A DNA stretch of 64,000 nt from an uncultured Opitutaceae bacterium (GTDB lineage: Bacteria > Verrucomicrobiota > Verrucomicrobiia > Opitutales > Opitutaceae). Both the position numbers and the translations under genes were made by a program. The stretch lies in assembly GCA_937902925.1 (NCBI GenBank), contig CALFNN010000083.1, positions 24,402 to 88,401 of the forward strand. The letters run 5' to 3'. Shown piece after piece: positions 27,370 through 36,280 of this stretch. The notes beneath the pieces are model-generated. The model saw only the letters and a list, made by a program, of their open reading frames with translations, ran no database searches and was not told where the DNA came from. Position 1 is the stretch's first letter. Every line of letters begins with the position of its first letter.

Positions 27370-27405
27370 GGACGGAAGGTCTTGGTTAGGGCCTCCTCCG
27401 GCGGC

Positions 27406-29478
27406 TCACCGGGTGGCGTGGACGAGGGCCATGAACAGCAGGAGAATCGTGCCGGAGACGGCGCAGCAGGCGAGGAAGCCGAGCGTGTCGGTGCGGTCCC
27501 ATTTGGTGAGTTCCCAAGAGGACCGGGGGAAGAGTTTCGTCGCGTCGAAGCGATGGGGGTCGCGCCGCGTGGACCCGAGGGCCGCGATTTCCAGTTCCGG
27601 CGTCGCACCGACCGGCGTCTTCATCTTGCCGTAGAATTGGTCGACCAGCGCGGCGGGCGGACCCCGCGTGAACAGGCTGACCGCGAGCAAAAACAGGAAG
27701 GGCACGAGGCCGGAGACGAGGAAGCGGGCGGTGAAGCGCGCGCTGGCGGACCACTGCGGCAGGTCGAAACCCGCGAGATGCAGGAGATAGAGCTCGGCGT
27801 GAAAGCGGCCGCGGCCCTCCAGCGGACTGTGCAAATCGTCCGCGCGCACGTGGACGACCGATTCGAAATAAACGGCCTCCGGCTGGCCTCCCGTCGCGGA
27901 AGTGGAAAGCGCGGTCGCGTCCGGCGCGCGGGCGAGGGCCGGCACCAGCGGCACGACAAACGGGGCGACGAGCGTCACCAGGGCGGACATCACGACGGCG
28001 GTCCAGACGGCGGCCGGCGTGAGCCGGCGCCATTGGAAGACGAACAACACGGCGGCGCCGAACGGGACGTTCATGAGCAGGAACAACTGGATCACGGTAA
28101 ACGCGCCGCTCATGGCGGAGGCGGCGACAATGCCGGCGGCCAGCGAAACGACGATGGCCCATCGGCCGGCGGCCAGCGCTTCGCGATCGGAGGCGTCGGG
28201 ACGCAGATGGCGGTAGACGTTCCGGACGAAGAGCCCCGAGACCGCCATGGTATGCATCGCGCCAGTCGACATGCTGCCGGCGAGGACGCCCGCCAGCATC
28301 AGGCCCAGAAGCCCCGGGCCGAGTAATTGCCGCGCCATCGTGCCCCAGACCGCATCGGGATCCGAGAGCGCCTGCGTTTCCCGAAACAGGGCGACGGCGA
28401 TCAGGCCCGTGAAGGCCCACAGGATAATCATGAGTCGCTTCGCATAGGTCCCGGACACGGCGCCGAACCGTGCCGCGAATTCGTTGCGCGCCGATCCGCT
28501 CACGCTCATGTTGTTGATATTGGCCGGCGCCTGCACGAGGGTGACAAAGAGGATGGCCATCATCGTCCAGCCGTTGATCTGCGAGGTGGCGCTGCCGAAA
28601 ATCTCGAACATCGACGCCGGGATTCGCACGGACAGGGCGTGCCAGCCCCCCACGGCGTGCAGGCCCACTGGGATCAGCATCGTCGAAAGAACCAAGGTCA
28701 GCGTGCCTTGCAGGACCTCATTGCGGGTCGTGCCATGCATGCCCCCGAGGACAATGTAGGCGCCGATGATAAGGTTGAAGCCGAGATAAAAGCTCCACGG
28801 GTGCAACAGGGTGATGAAACTGTGCAACTCGCCGCGCGCGTCGGCCTCGTGGAGTTCCTGCAGCCGCGACTGGTCGACGGGGGCGAGGGGCGCCGCCTTG
28901 GCCTCGTGTTCCAGTTGTTTCATCGCACGGTAGCCTTCGACCGAACGGACCTCGGCGGCGGTCCACTCCGCCTCGGGCTTCACGATGAGCGAGGCGGAGA
29001 TCTTGTAGGCGATGAGATTGGCGAATCCATTGACAACAAAGACCGCGGTGAGGATCTGGAAGATGGAATAGAAACGCGCGAGCGGCCGGCTGCCGAGCCG
29101 GTCCTCGAACAGGTCGGCGACGGTCGTCAGCCGGGCCCGGCGAAACCAGGCATTCATGAACCAGTAGTAGGGATTTACGAACAGGGTCTGCAGCGTCAGC
29201 CATACGCCCGAGATGCCCTCCTGGTAGACAATGCTGACGGTGCTGACTGCACCCTGCGGATCGGTCGACTGGCCGAAGTTCAGGAAAAACTGAAAGAGTT
29301 TTCCGAATGAGCGGTTGGCGAGGAAGAAACCATCCTCGCTCCGGTTCTTTTTGGCCGCCCGCTGGCCGAGATAGATCACCAGAAAAAAATACGCGGCGAT
29401 GACGACAAGATCGACGACGTGAAGGCTGCCGAAAACGGCTGCATCCAACAGGGCGGGAGACAACGTTCCAGGGATCAT
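27406..29478 (-). CDS. Sodium:solute symporter (SSS family) for a sugar
   Basis: This 690-aa integral membrane protein has about 13-14 predicted hydrophobic segments. The SSS signature is clear: an N-terminal helix VVIAAYFFLVIYLGQRAA, a conserved RSEDGFFLANRSFGKLF loop, FGQSTDPQGAVSTVS in the substrate/sodium-site region, and the block LGLMLAGVLAGSMSTGAMHTMA. It is longer than typical members (about 500-550 aa) because of a soluble loop near residues 165-225 and an extended, weakly hydrophobic C-terminal region with a loop at about 515-545. SSS transporters import sugars or uronates with sodium. Its start overlaps the stop of the upstream gene (ATGA), showing coupling with the secreted hydrolase-like gene. 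Confidence 0.92.
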   Translation of the reverse strand: MIPGTLSPALLDAAVFGSLHVVDLVVIAAYFFLVIYLGQRAAKKNRSEDGFFLANRSFGKLFQFFLNFGQSTDPQGAVSTVSIVYQEGISGVWLTLQTLFVNPYYWFMNAWFRRARLTTVADLFEDRLGSRPLARFYSIFQILTAVFVVNGFANLIAYKISASLIVKPEAEWTAAEVRSVEGYRAMKQLEHEAKAAPLAPVDQSRLQELHEADARGELHSFITLLHPWSFYLGFNLIIGAYIVLGGMHGTTRNEVLQGTLTLVLSTMLIPVGLHAVGGWHALSVRIPASMFEIFGSATSQINGWTMMAILFVTLVQAPANINNMSVSGSARNEFAARFGAVSGTYAKRLMIILWAFTGLIAVALFRETQALSDPDAVWGTMARQLLGPGLLGLMLAGVLAGSMSTGAMHTMAVSGLFVRNVYRHLRPDASDREALAAGRWAIVVSLAAGIVAASAMSGAFTVIQLFLLMNVPFGAAVLFVFQWRRLTPAAVWTAVVMSALVTLVAPFVVPLVPALARAPDATALSTSATGGQPEAVYFESVVHVRADDLHSPLEGRGRFHAELYLLHLAGFDLPQWSASARFTARFLVSGLVPFLFLLAVSLFTRGPPAALVDQFYGKMKTPVGATPELEIAALGSTRRDPHRFDATKLFPRSSWELTKWDRTDTLGFLACCAVSGTILLLFMALVHATR

Positions 29479-31109
29479 GGCCGCGCCTCGAGCCGGAAGC
29501 TTTGCTCAACGAGCGGGGCGGCGGAGACGGGATCCGTTCCGCCGTGCCCGAGTTGCCAGGCGACGACGGTGACCGTGACCGGAAAGCGCGCCCGCGGCGG
29601 CAGCGGCAGGAACACCAGATCGTCCCCGGCAATCTTGGCCGGTCCGACGCGGACGAAAAACTCGGGTTTCAATCCGGCGTTCGAGGTCGCGTGCAGCGGG
29701 ATGGATTTCACCCCAACCGTTTGATCGGGAACCGCCTCGAACGCGAGGCGCTGTGCACGACCGCCGTAGTCGGGGACGACGAGGCGGCCGGGCTGCACGG
29801 AGGGACGGTAGGCGGCGTCGCCGGGGTGACGGACGGCAATGAAGTTCGGCGTGTCCGGGTAACCGCGATTCAGTTTGATCCGATATTTTCCGTCCTCGAT
29901 CGCGAAAACTCCCGACACGCGCTCGAGCGTGCGCTCACCGTCGCCAGCGTGACCGAATACCATGCCCGCCTGCGTAAAATTGGCCGGAAGTTTCTCGAGG
30001 AAAGTGGTCTCGATCCGCTGGATGGTCACGCCGTCCGGCGCCATCTCCATCGGCACCGGGTCCACGATGCCCGATTTTGAAAACGTCGCGGGCGTGCCGT
30101 CGAGGTTGGCGAACGCCACGATTTGGTTTTTCCGCAGCCAGTTCACGTTCATCAACGCGACGGCCGCCTCGGCGAGCTCGCGATCAAAAAACCAGATGCC
30201 GTCACGGAGCGCGGCCGGCGCGCCGGCCACCGGTGCGATCGTCATGGGCGATTGGGGCAGGGGCGGACGCAGATCGACAACATAGCCTTCCCCGGGGCCG
30301 ATCGGCCGCACCGTGCCGTCGGGATTCAGCCGGAATTGCACCGCTTTCTCGATGTAGAGCGCGAGAAACTTCAGGTAGGGCTCGCTGTAGTCGAAGTGGC
30401 CGCCGCCATATTCCTCGACGTAGGAGTAAGGCCGGAAGTTCCCAGCCTGGGCGGCGCGAATTTTTTTCAGCCCCTCGAGCGCCATGCCATTGGTCGTCCA
30501 GTCGTGCGTGGGTTGCCGCCACTCGGGAAATTCCCCGGCGGTGAAGAGGCACGGGCCGGCATAGCTGCCGGCCGGGGGAAACGAGATTCCGCCTTTCGCC
30601 GAAATGACGGCGAGCACTCGATCCGGCCGGGCTTCGGCGGCGTTGCGCGCATAGATGATGGTGTTCGAATGGCCGAACGTGATCCACGGCACTTGGCCGA
30701 GCTCGTCGTAGCCGGAGATCCGGCCGAGCTCCTCGAGCACGTGCTCCTGCTGCTGCACCGCGGCCTCCCGGTGTTCCTGAAATTTCAGGTCGAGCGCCGG
30801 GCAGGTCCAGACGATCGCGAGGTCGCAGGCGGCGCACGCTGCGCGGATGACCGGGCTCTCAATGAATGCCTGCTCACCGACGTTTTCGTGCGTCACGATC
30901 GCCCCGCGCAGTCGCTGGCAGGTCGGCGGAATCCAGAGATAGGCGGTGTAGTCGTGCGCGGGGTTGCCATCGACCCCGGCATTGTTGAGTCGCACGCTGA
31001 ATTGAAACTCGCCGTTGCGACAGTCGTCCCGCACCACGGGGAGCGAAGCGGCCAGAGTGGCGGCCCCGAGGCCACACCAAGCAAGAACGAGGGAGCGGAG
31101 AATCGTCAT
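29475..31109 (-). CDS. Secreted alpha/beta-hydrolase-like protein (intact paralogue)
   Basis: This protein is 544 aa from the ATG at 31109, which gives a signal peptide (MTILRSLVLAWCGLGAATLAAS). The frame extends to 31205 but would overlap the upstream gene. The core has an alpha/beta-hydrolase look: VTHENVGEQAFIE, then WITFGHSNTIIYARNAAEA, with Ser148 in a nucleophile-elbow position. The elbow reads G-H-S-N-T, so the second glycine of G-x-S-x-G is missing. EEYGGGHFDYSEPYLKF holds a likely catalytic His. The last 240 residues form a beta-rich C-terminal domain. A clearly related but truncated copy starts at 62222. Its reaction is unknown; an ester or lactone on a glycan is a possibility. Confidence 0.72.
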   Translation of the reverse strand: MTILRSLVLAWCGLGAATLAASLPVVRDDCRNGEFQFSVRLNNAGVDGNPAHDYTAYLWIPPTCQRLRGAIVTHENVGEQAFIESPVIRAACAACDLAIVWTCPALDLKFQEHREAAVQQQEHVLEELGRISGYDELGQVPWITFGHSNTIIYARNAAEARPDRVLAVISAKGGISFPPAGSYAGPCLFTAGEFPEWRQPTHDWTTNGMALEGLKKIRAAQAGNFRPYSYVEEYGGGHFDYSEPYLKFLALYIEKAVQFRLNPDGTVRPIGPGEGYVVDLRPPLPQSPMTIAPVAGAPAALRDGIWFFDRELAEAAVALMNVNWLRKNQIVAFANLDGTPATFSKSGIVDPVPMEMAPDGVTIQRIETTFLEKLPANFTQAGMVFGHAGDGERTLERVSGVFAIEDGKYRIKLNRGYPDTPNFIAVRHPGDAAYRPSVQPGRLVVPDYGGRAQRLAFEAVPDQTVGVKSIPLHATSNAGLKPEFFVRVGPAKIAGDDLVFLPLPPRARFPVTVTVVAWQLGHGGTDPVSAAPLVEQSFRLEARP

Positions 31110-31134
31110 GATGGGGCGACCACGGGCGTTTGAG

Positions 31135-32424
31135 TTAGCTGGCGGCAGCCGTGGTGCTTCCGGGCGCGGTGAGTTTGTCGAGCATGCGCTGAAATATCGC
31201 CGCACTGGCCTGCTTGTCGTCCTCGTCTGCCGCGGCCAGTTTCTGCAGCACCGCGGCGCGGGCGGCGTCCTTCACCTGGCTGAGAGTCCGTTCGTCGCCG
31301 GACTGGCGGAGAAATTCGCCGAGCCATCGTTTGCCATACGCCGTGTGAATCAGCTCATCGGCCCAGTCGAAGTCCATGTCGTGCGAGCTCAACCGGTCGC
31401 CCATCGCCGCGAACTTGGTCGTGCGTTCCTTTTTGGTATGGATGTAGGTCGCCTCGAAATAAAAAATGATTCCCAACCGCGTGATTGCGTCGACGCCGGC
31501 GCCGGCGTCATAGGAAAAGGAATCGAGCGGAATCTCCGCATCGCGAAACCCCCAGGCTTTGAGGCGTTCGTAGCCCATCCGGCAGTGGCGAATCTCGTCG
31601 TAGCACCAGCGCGCCGCGTCCTCAAGGAACTCGGGCGGAGCCGCCGGTCCGAGATCATGCAGGCAGGCCGCGGCCATTTCCGCGGCCCAGACCTCGTTTA
31701 CGTGATGGACCGCCTGGCGGGCCCGCAATTGCATCCCGTCCCCGGCGTTGCCGGGCGAGTGGCGGTCGGGCCAGGCGAAGGCCACGCGATGAAAGCGCGG
31801 GTCGCGGGCCGCGGCGCGCGCGATGGCGAGCGGCTTTTCGAGCGCGGTGAAATGCGTGGGGGGGCCAGGTGGCGCGGGGACGGTCGAAAAAAAGTCATCG
31901 TGGGGCCAGCGTTGCAGCGATTGTGCCACCGCCGCGCTCCACTCCCGGGCCACCTTGGCCTCGGCGGGAAACGCCGCCAGCGCCGCGGTGGCGGTCGTGC
32001 GCAGGCGCGCGATCTGGCCTTCGAGATCGGCCATGCCGTGCCGCAGGATAAATTGCGACGGACCATCGTCGAGTTGATCGGCGCGCGAGGCATAGCGCTG
32101 GTAGAGATCCAGCATAAACGGTTTGATCACGTCGCCGAGCACCACCACGAACGCCACCGCGTTGGGCGCATGGCCCCAGCGACGCACGAACCCGAACAAC
32201 GGGGCCTCGCCGGATTCGAGCGCGATCCGGCGTTCCGGGAAGCGCAGTTCGAGGACGCGTTGTCGAAGTTCCCGCGCGAGGATCGAGCTTTCCCACAGGA
32301 TCTCCGGGAGGAGGAGCTTCGATTCCCAATGCGCCGTGCCCGGCACCCAGCCGGCGGCGAGGTGGATGAGTTCGCGCTCGAGGAAATAGAACCGCTTCAG
32401 AATGGCTGCCGACTCGGTCACCAT
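31135..32424 (-). CDS. Ferritin-like DUF455-family protein
   Basis: This protein is 429 aa from the ATG at 32424; the frame continues to a TTG at 32499, so the start is uncertain and no strong ribosome binding site helps. The protein is cytosolic and mostly helical. It shows the ferritin-like pattern of paired carboxylate/histidine helices: FYFLERELIHLAAGW, VNEVWAAEMAAACLHDLG and WCYDEIRHCRMGYERL, the last with an E-x-x-H iron-ligand arrangement, plus DFDWADELIHTAYGKRWL. These fit the DUF455 family, whose function is not established. Its place 25 bp before a secreted hydrolase-like gene and a sugar symporter is unusual. It may be an oxygenase or radical-type oxidase acting on a metabolite of the pathway, but that is speculation. 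Confidence 0.65.
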   Translation of the reverse strand: MVTESAAILKRFYFLERELIHLAAGWVPGTAHWESKLLLPEILWESSILARELRQRVLELRFPERRIALESGEAPLFGFVRRWGHAPNAVAFVVVLGDVIKPFMLDLYQRYASRADQLDDGPSQFILRHGMADLEGQIARLRTTATAALAAFPAEAKVAREWSAAVAQSLQRWPHDDFFSTVPAPPGPPTHFTALEKPLAIARAAARDPRFHRVAFAWPDRHSPGNAGDGMQLRARQAVHHVNEVWAAEMAAACLHDLGPAAPPEFLEDAARWCYDEIRHCRMGYERLKAWGFRDAEIPLDSFSYDAGAGVDAITRLGIIFYFEATYIHTKKERTTKFAAMGDRLSSHDMDFDWADELIHTAYGKRWLGEFLRQSGDERTLSQVKDAARAAVLQKLAAADEDDKQASAAIFQRMLDKLTAPGSTTAAAS

Positions 32425-32828
32425 CAGGCTGGTGCGGGAAGCCACGGTCGGGGATGAGATCACGGGCCCGGAGCGTGCGGTCACGGACGCGGAGGCCAAA
32501 GGGAAACGAGCGGCATCTTTGGGCCGTTGACCGATTTTGCTGGGGTCGGGTGAAATTCCGTGTCGACCGGGGGCGCCCCGGCGCGATCACGCTGCGGTGC
32601 CGGCGCGGCACGGGCGGCGGCCAGGGGGCGCGGGCAGCATTTTCGGTCACTTCGCGGAAGATGCGGTTTCAATTGATTTGGCCCGCGCTCATCGCGCGGC
32701 CCACAGTGGCTCATCAACCTAACTTCTGTTCGCCGGTTTGGTGGCTCGAATCGACGGCAGAACCGCCTCAATCGAAGGTGGAGGAGGTGACAACGCTTCT
32801 CTCCACGAGCGACCAGTTCCCCTGTCAA
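32425..32828. promoter_or_regulatory. Divergent intergenic region before the second TonB receptor
   Basis: About 400 bp separate the minus-strand DUF455 gene from the plus-strand receptor, so promoters for both long gene runs should lie here. A strong Shine-Dalgarno-like sequence, GGAGGAGGTGA, sits at 32780-32790, but it is about 40 bp before the chosen ATG (32829). It directly abuts an in-frame GTG at 32787 with almost no spacing, so it does not clearly serve either start. I see no convincing -35/-10 pair or operator. Confidence 0.35.
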
Positions 32829-35800
32829 ATGACTACCAACCAACCAATCCCCACTCCCATCACGTTCCATGGCCGCGTCCGCGATTCCGACGGTGCGAGC
32901 TGTTTCCGGCGAAGCCTGATCGTCGCCCAAGTCTTGCTCACGATGGCCGTGGCACCGTGCGGGCGCGCGCAGTCGACGGCCCCGCAGCAGCCCAGTGCCG
33001 CCGCGCTGGCGAAGTATGACCGGAACCACAACGGCGTGCTCGACGGTGACGAGGTCGCGACGATGCAGGCGGATAACGCCCGCGCGGCGCAAGGTGTGAC
33101 CACGACAATCGCCACGGAGGATGGCGATTCGGTCACCCAGATGTCGCCGTTCGAAGTGGTGTCCAGCGACCGCGGCTACTATGGCGGCAACACCATGTCC
33201 GGCACCCGCCTCAATTCGAAGATCGAAGACCTTGCCTCGTCGATCACCGTCGTGACGAAGGAGCAGATGGCGGACTTCGCGATGCTCGATATCAATGACA
33301 TTTTCGCCTACGAAGCGGGCACCGAAGGCTCGGCCACTTATACGGATTTTAACTTCAATGCGAGTTCCCAGCCGCAGGACAACCTGGCGCAGAGTCCAAA
33401 TACCGCTAACCGCATCCGCGGATTGAACAGCGCGAACGTTTCCTTGGGCGCCTTCGAGACCAGCAACCGCGTTCCCATCGACCCGGTGGGCATCGACGCA
33501 ATCGAAATCAGCCGCGGGCCCAATTCCAATATCTTCGGCTTGGGGAACGCTTCGGGCACGGTGAACATGGTGCCGTCCGCGGCCAACCTGGGCCGCGACA
33601 AAACGCAGGTGCAATTCCGCGCCGACTCGTTCGACGGTTACCGCGAGAGCCTCGATGTGAACCGCCAGCTCCTGCCCAACAAGCTGGCGCTGCGCGTCAG
33701 CGAGGTCTTTCAGCACACCGGCTACACCCGCAAACCCTCGGGCACGGACACGGAACGCTACAACGGCATGGTCAAATACCAGCCGTTCCAAAACACCACG
33801 CTCACCGCTTCGTTTTCCTACTACCGCCTGACCGGCCGCCGGCCGAATTCCATTACGCCGCGGGACGCCGTCTCCCAATGGGTCGCCGAGGGCTCACCGA
33901 CGTGGGATCCCGTCACCACTACCGCGTATCTCAAGGGTTCACCGGTCAACAAATCCGGGGTGGCTGTCACGACGACGGGAGGGGGAATTCCGACCCTCAA
34001 TGGCGCGGCCGCCTTCAGCAGCGCGTATCAGACTTCGGGCCGCGGCCAGTCGCTGATGTATGTCGACCAGAGCGGAGTTTCCTATTGGACGACGCCGCGC
34101 AACACCAATCTGACCAATCCGATCGGTCCGCTTACCGACATTGCAGGATTCAATTACGTGCAATTGAACCCGAACACGATCCGCGCGACCCAACCACTCT
34201 GGCAGTCGGACGGCGCGGTCAGCAGCAAGTCGCTCTACGATTGGTCCTCGATCAACGCCATCGCGATGAACTCGAGCCGCGAGCAGGCCCGCACGTCGAT
34301 GGTCAATCTCAGCCAGATCTTCGTGAACACGCCCCGCCAGATGCTGGCCGCCCAAGCCAGCTGGTTTCGCGAGGACTCCCCGGTCTGGCATCAGGAGACT
34401 CAAAGTGGCGGTGCAAGCGGTTCGACCTACCTCTATGTCGATGTGAACCAGCGGCGCCTCGACGGCACGCCCAATCCTTATTACCTGCGACCCTACTTCG
34501 GCGTGGCGGAAGGCATCACGATCGACACGCCGCTCCGCAACGACACGGTTCGGGCCCAACTCGCCTACAAGCTCGATCTAACGAAGGAGAAGGGCATCCT
34601 CCATTGGCTCGGCCTGCACCAGGTGTCCGCCTACGCCGAGTATAAGGATTTTGAGAAGCGGCAGTATCTCAGCGAGTATGCCATGCTCGACAATCACGCT
34701 TGGCTGGCGGCTGGCTCGCCCCGCGCGACGTCCGCGGCGCTGCTGGGCGACACGCTGCCCCAGGATCTCGCCGCCCCGTTCGGCACGCGCTCATTTGCGT
34801 TTTACTACGTGGGCGACAACAGCGGCAACAACGTCGATTATGCTCCCACGCCTATTTCCCCGGGCACCTACACCTTCAATTGGGGCAATTTCCAGACCGG
34901 CAAGGTCAATGCCGAACCCACGCAACTCGGCCTCGCAGCCTCGATCAACAGCACCGGCGCCGCCGTCAATGCGTTGAAGATCCAAAAGACGAACGGAGCC
35001 GTTCTGCAGAGCCATTTTCTCTCGGACCGGATCGTTACCACGCTGGGCGTGCGCAAGGACAAGGTTTATACCAAGGCCGGTGGGAACCCTCAGCTGCTCC
35101 CTGATGGTTACACGGCAAACTATGCCGTGGACGAGCTATGGGCGAGCGGCGACTACAAAGGCAATCAGGGCCTCACGCGCACGGTCGGCGCGGTCGTGAA
35201 ACCGTTCCACTGGCTCAATTTCTTCGCGAACAAGTCCGACAGTTTCATTCCGGCCGATCCCGCGATCAATCTTCACGGCGAAGTCCTGCCCAATCCGCAG
35301 GGCAAGGGTGAGGATTGGGGCTTTGCGTTGAATCTGTTCAACAACAAGCTGATCATCCGGGCCGATCAATATATCACTCGGCAGGCCAATTCGCGCGAGG
35401 GCACCTCGACCACACTGGCGGTCCGGGCCGTCAAGATGGATATATTCGACGGCCAGCCGTCGCGCGATTTCTCGATGGATCTTCGTGTGCCCAACGGCAT
35501 TGGCCTGAGCCCGAGTCTCGTGTCTCTCCTGGAAAACACCGTTGCGTTTAATCCCGGCTACATCGCCGAATCGCAGGACGCCTTGAGCACCGGCCGCGAG
35601 ATCGAGATCAACTACAATCCGGTGTCGTATTGGACGGTGGCGGCGAATGTCACCGAGGTGGCGGCGATCCAGCAAAGCATCGCGAAGGACCTCACGGACT
35701 ATCTCGCCGAACGCATGCCGATCTGGACGGCGGCCAAGGATCCGACGACGGGGCAGCCGTGGTATACCTTTTCCTACGATAATGGCACGGCCCAGACGCC

Positions 35801-36272
35801 GTCGGCCTATCTGCTCAAAAACGTCACCTCGCCACTGGGCATTGCGCTCGCGAAAGTGGGCAAGTCCCTGCCGCAGATCCGAAAATATCGCGCCAACCTG
35901 AGCACGAATCTTCATCTTTCAGGGATCACCGAAAACCGGTTCCTCAAGCATGTGAACGTGGGTGGTGCGATGCGCTGGGAAGACAAGGGTGCGATCGGCT
36001 ACTACGGGCTGCAACAGCTTCCGGCCATCGTCACCGACCTCGATCCGAATCACCCCATCTACGACAAGGCCCATCTGTATGTCGACCTCCTCGCGGCCTA
36101 CCGGACGCGGTTGTTCGCCAACAAGGTCGGGGCGACCTTCCAACTCAACGTGCGCAACGTGCAGGAAGGTGGCCGGCTGCAGCCCGTGAGCGCCTTCCCG
36201 GACGGCACGCCAAACGCCTATCGCATCGTCGATCCGCGCCAGTTCATCTTCACGGCGACCTTCGATCTCTGA
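32829..36272 (+). CDS. TonB-dependent receptor with N-terminal EF-hand loop
   Basis: This protein is 1147 aa from the ATG at 32829; the frame is open from 32454. The signal peptide has a long basic leader and a hydrophobic core (LIVAQVLLTMAVAPCGRAQ). Residues 64-75 are a perfect EF-hand-type loop, DRNHNGVLDGDE. Residues 105-110 read MSPFEV, a probable TonB-box-like segment. The plug domain follows (SSITVVTKEQMADFAMLDINDIFAYEAGTE-like region, with IEISRGPNSNIFGLGNASGTVN). The remaining 900 residues are the beta-barrel, ending IFTATFDL. This is the import gate for the plus-strand run that follows. No SusD-like lipoprotein is present. Substrate is unknown; DUF4838, sulfatase and GH-D neighbours suggest a decorated, possibly sulfated, glycan. 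Confidence 0.93.
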   Translation: MTTNQPIPTPITFHGRVRDSDGASCFRRSLIVAQVLLTMAVAPCGRAQSTAPQQPSAAALAKYDRNHNGVLDGDEVATMQADNARAAQGVTTTIATEDGDSVTQMSPFEVVSSDRGYYGGNTMSGTRLNSKIEDLASSITVVTKEQMADFAMLDINDIFAYEAGTEGSATYTDFNFNASSQPQDNLAQSPNTANRIRGLNSANVSLGAFETSNRVPIDPVGIDAIEISRGPNSNIFGLGNASGTVNMVPSAANLGRDKTQVQFRADSFDGYRESLDVNRQLLPNKLALRVSEVFQHTGYTRKPSGTDTERYNGMVKYQPFQNTTLTASFSYYRLTGRRPNSITPRDAVSQWVAEGSPTWDPVTTTAYLKGSPVNKSGVAVTTTGGGIPTLNGAAAFSSAYQTSGRGQSLMYVDQSGVSYWTTPRNTNLTNPIGPLTDIAGFNYVQLNPNTIRATQPLWQSDGAVSSKSLYDWSSINAIAMNSSREQARTSMVNLSQIFVNTPRQMLAAQASWFREDSPVWHQETQSGGASGSTYLYVDVNQRRLDGTPNPYYLRPYFGVAEGITIDTPLRNDTVRAQLAYKLDLTKEKGILHWLGLHQVSAYAEYKDFEKRQYLSEYAMLDNHAWLAAGSPRATSAALLGDTLPQDLAAPFGTRSFAFYYVGDNSGNNVDYAPTPISPGTYTFNWGNFQTGKVNAEPTQLGLAASINSTGAAVNALKIQKTNGAVLQSHFLSDRIVTTLGVRKDKVYTKAGGNPQLLPDGYTANYAVDELWASGDYKGNQGLTRTVGAVVKPFHWLNFFANKSDSFIPADPAINLHGEVLPNPQGKGEDWGFALNLFNNKLIIRADQYITRQANSREGTSTTLAVRAVKMDIFDGQPSRDFSMDLRVPNGIGLSPSLVSLLENTVAFNPGYIAESQDALSTGREIEINYNPVSYWTVAANVTEVAAIQQSIAKDLTDYLAERMPIWTAAKDPTTGQPWYTFSYDNGTAQTPSAYLLKNVTSPLGIALAKVGKSLPQIRKYRANLSTNLHLSGITENRFLKHVNVGGAMRWEDKGAIGYYGLQQLPAIVTDLDPNHPIYDKAHLYVDLLAAYRTRLFANKVGATFQLNVRNVQEGGRLQPVSAFPDGTPNAYRIVDPRQFIFTATFDL

Positions 36273-36280
36273 TCAGAGTG

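Noticed and set aside
26185..28326. 713-aa open frame on the plus strand
   Set aside because: It spans the antisense of two clear genes (the 695-aa protein and the symporter) and is rich in Arg, Gly and His without domains.
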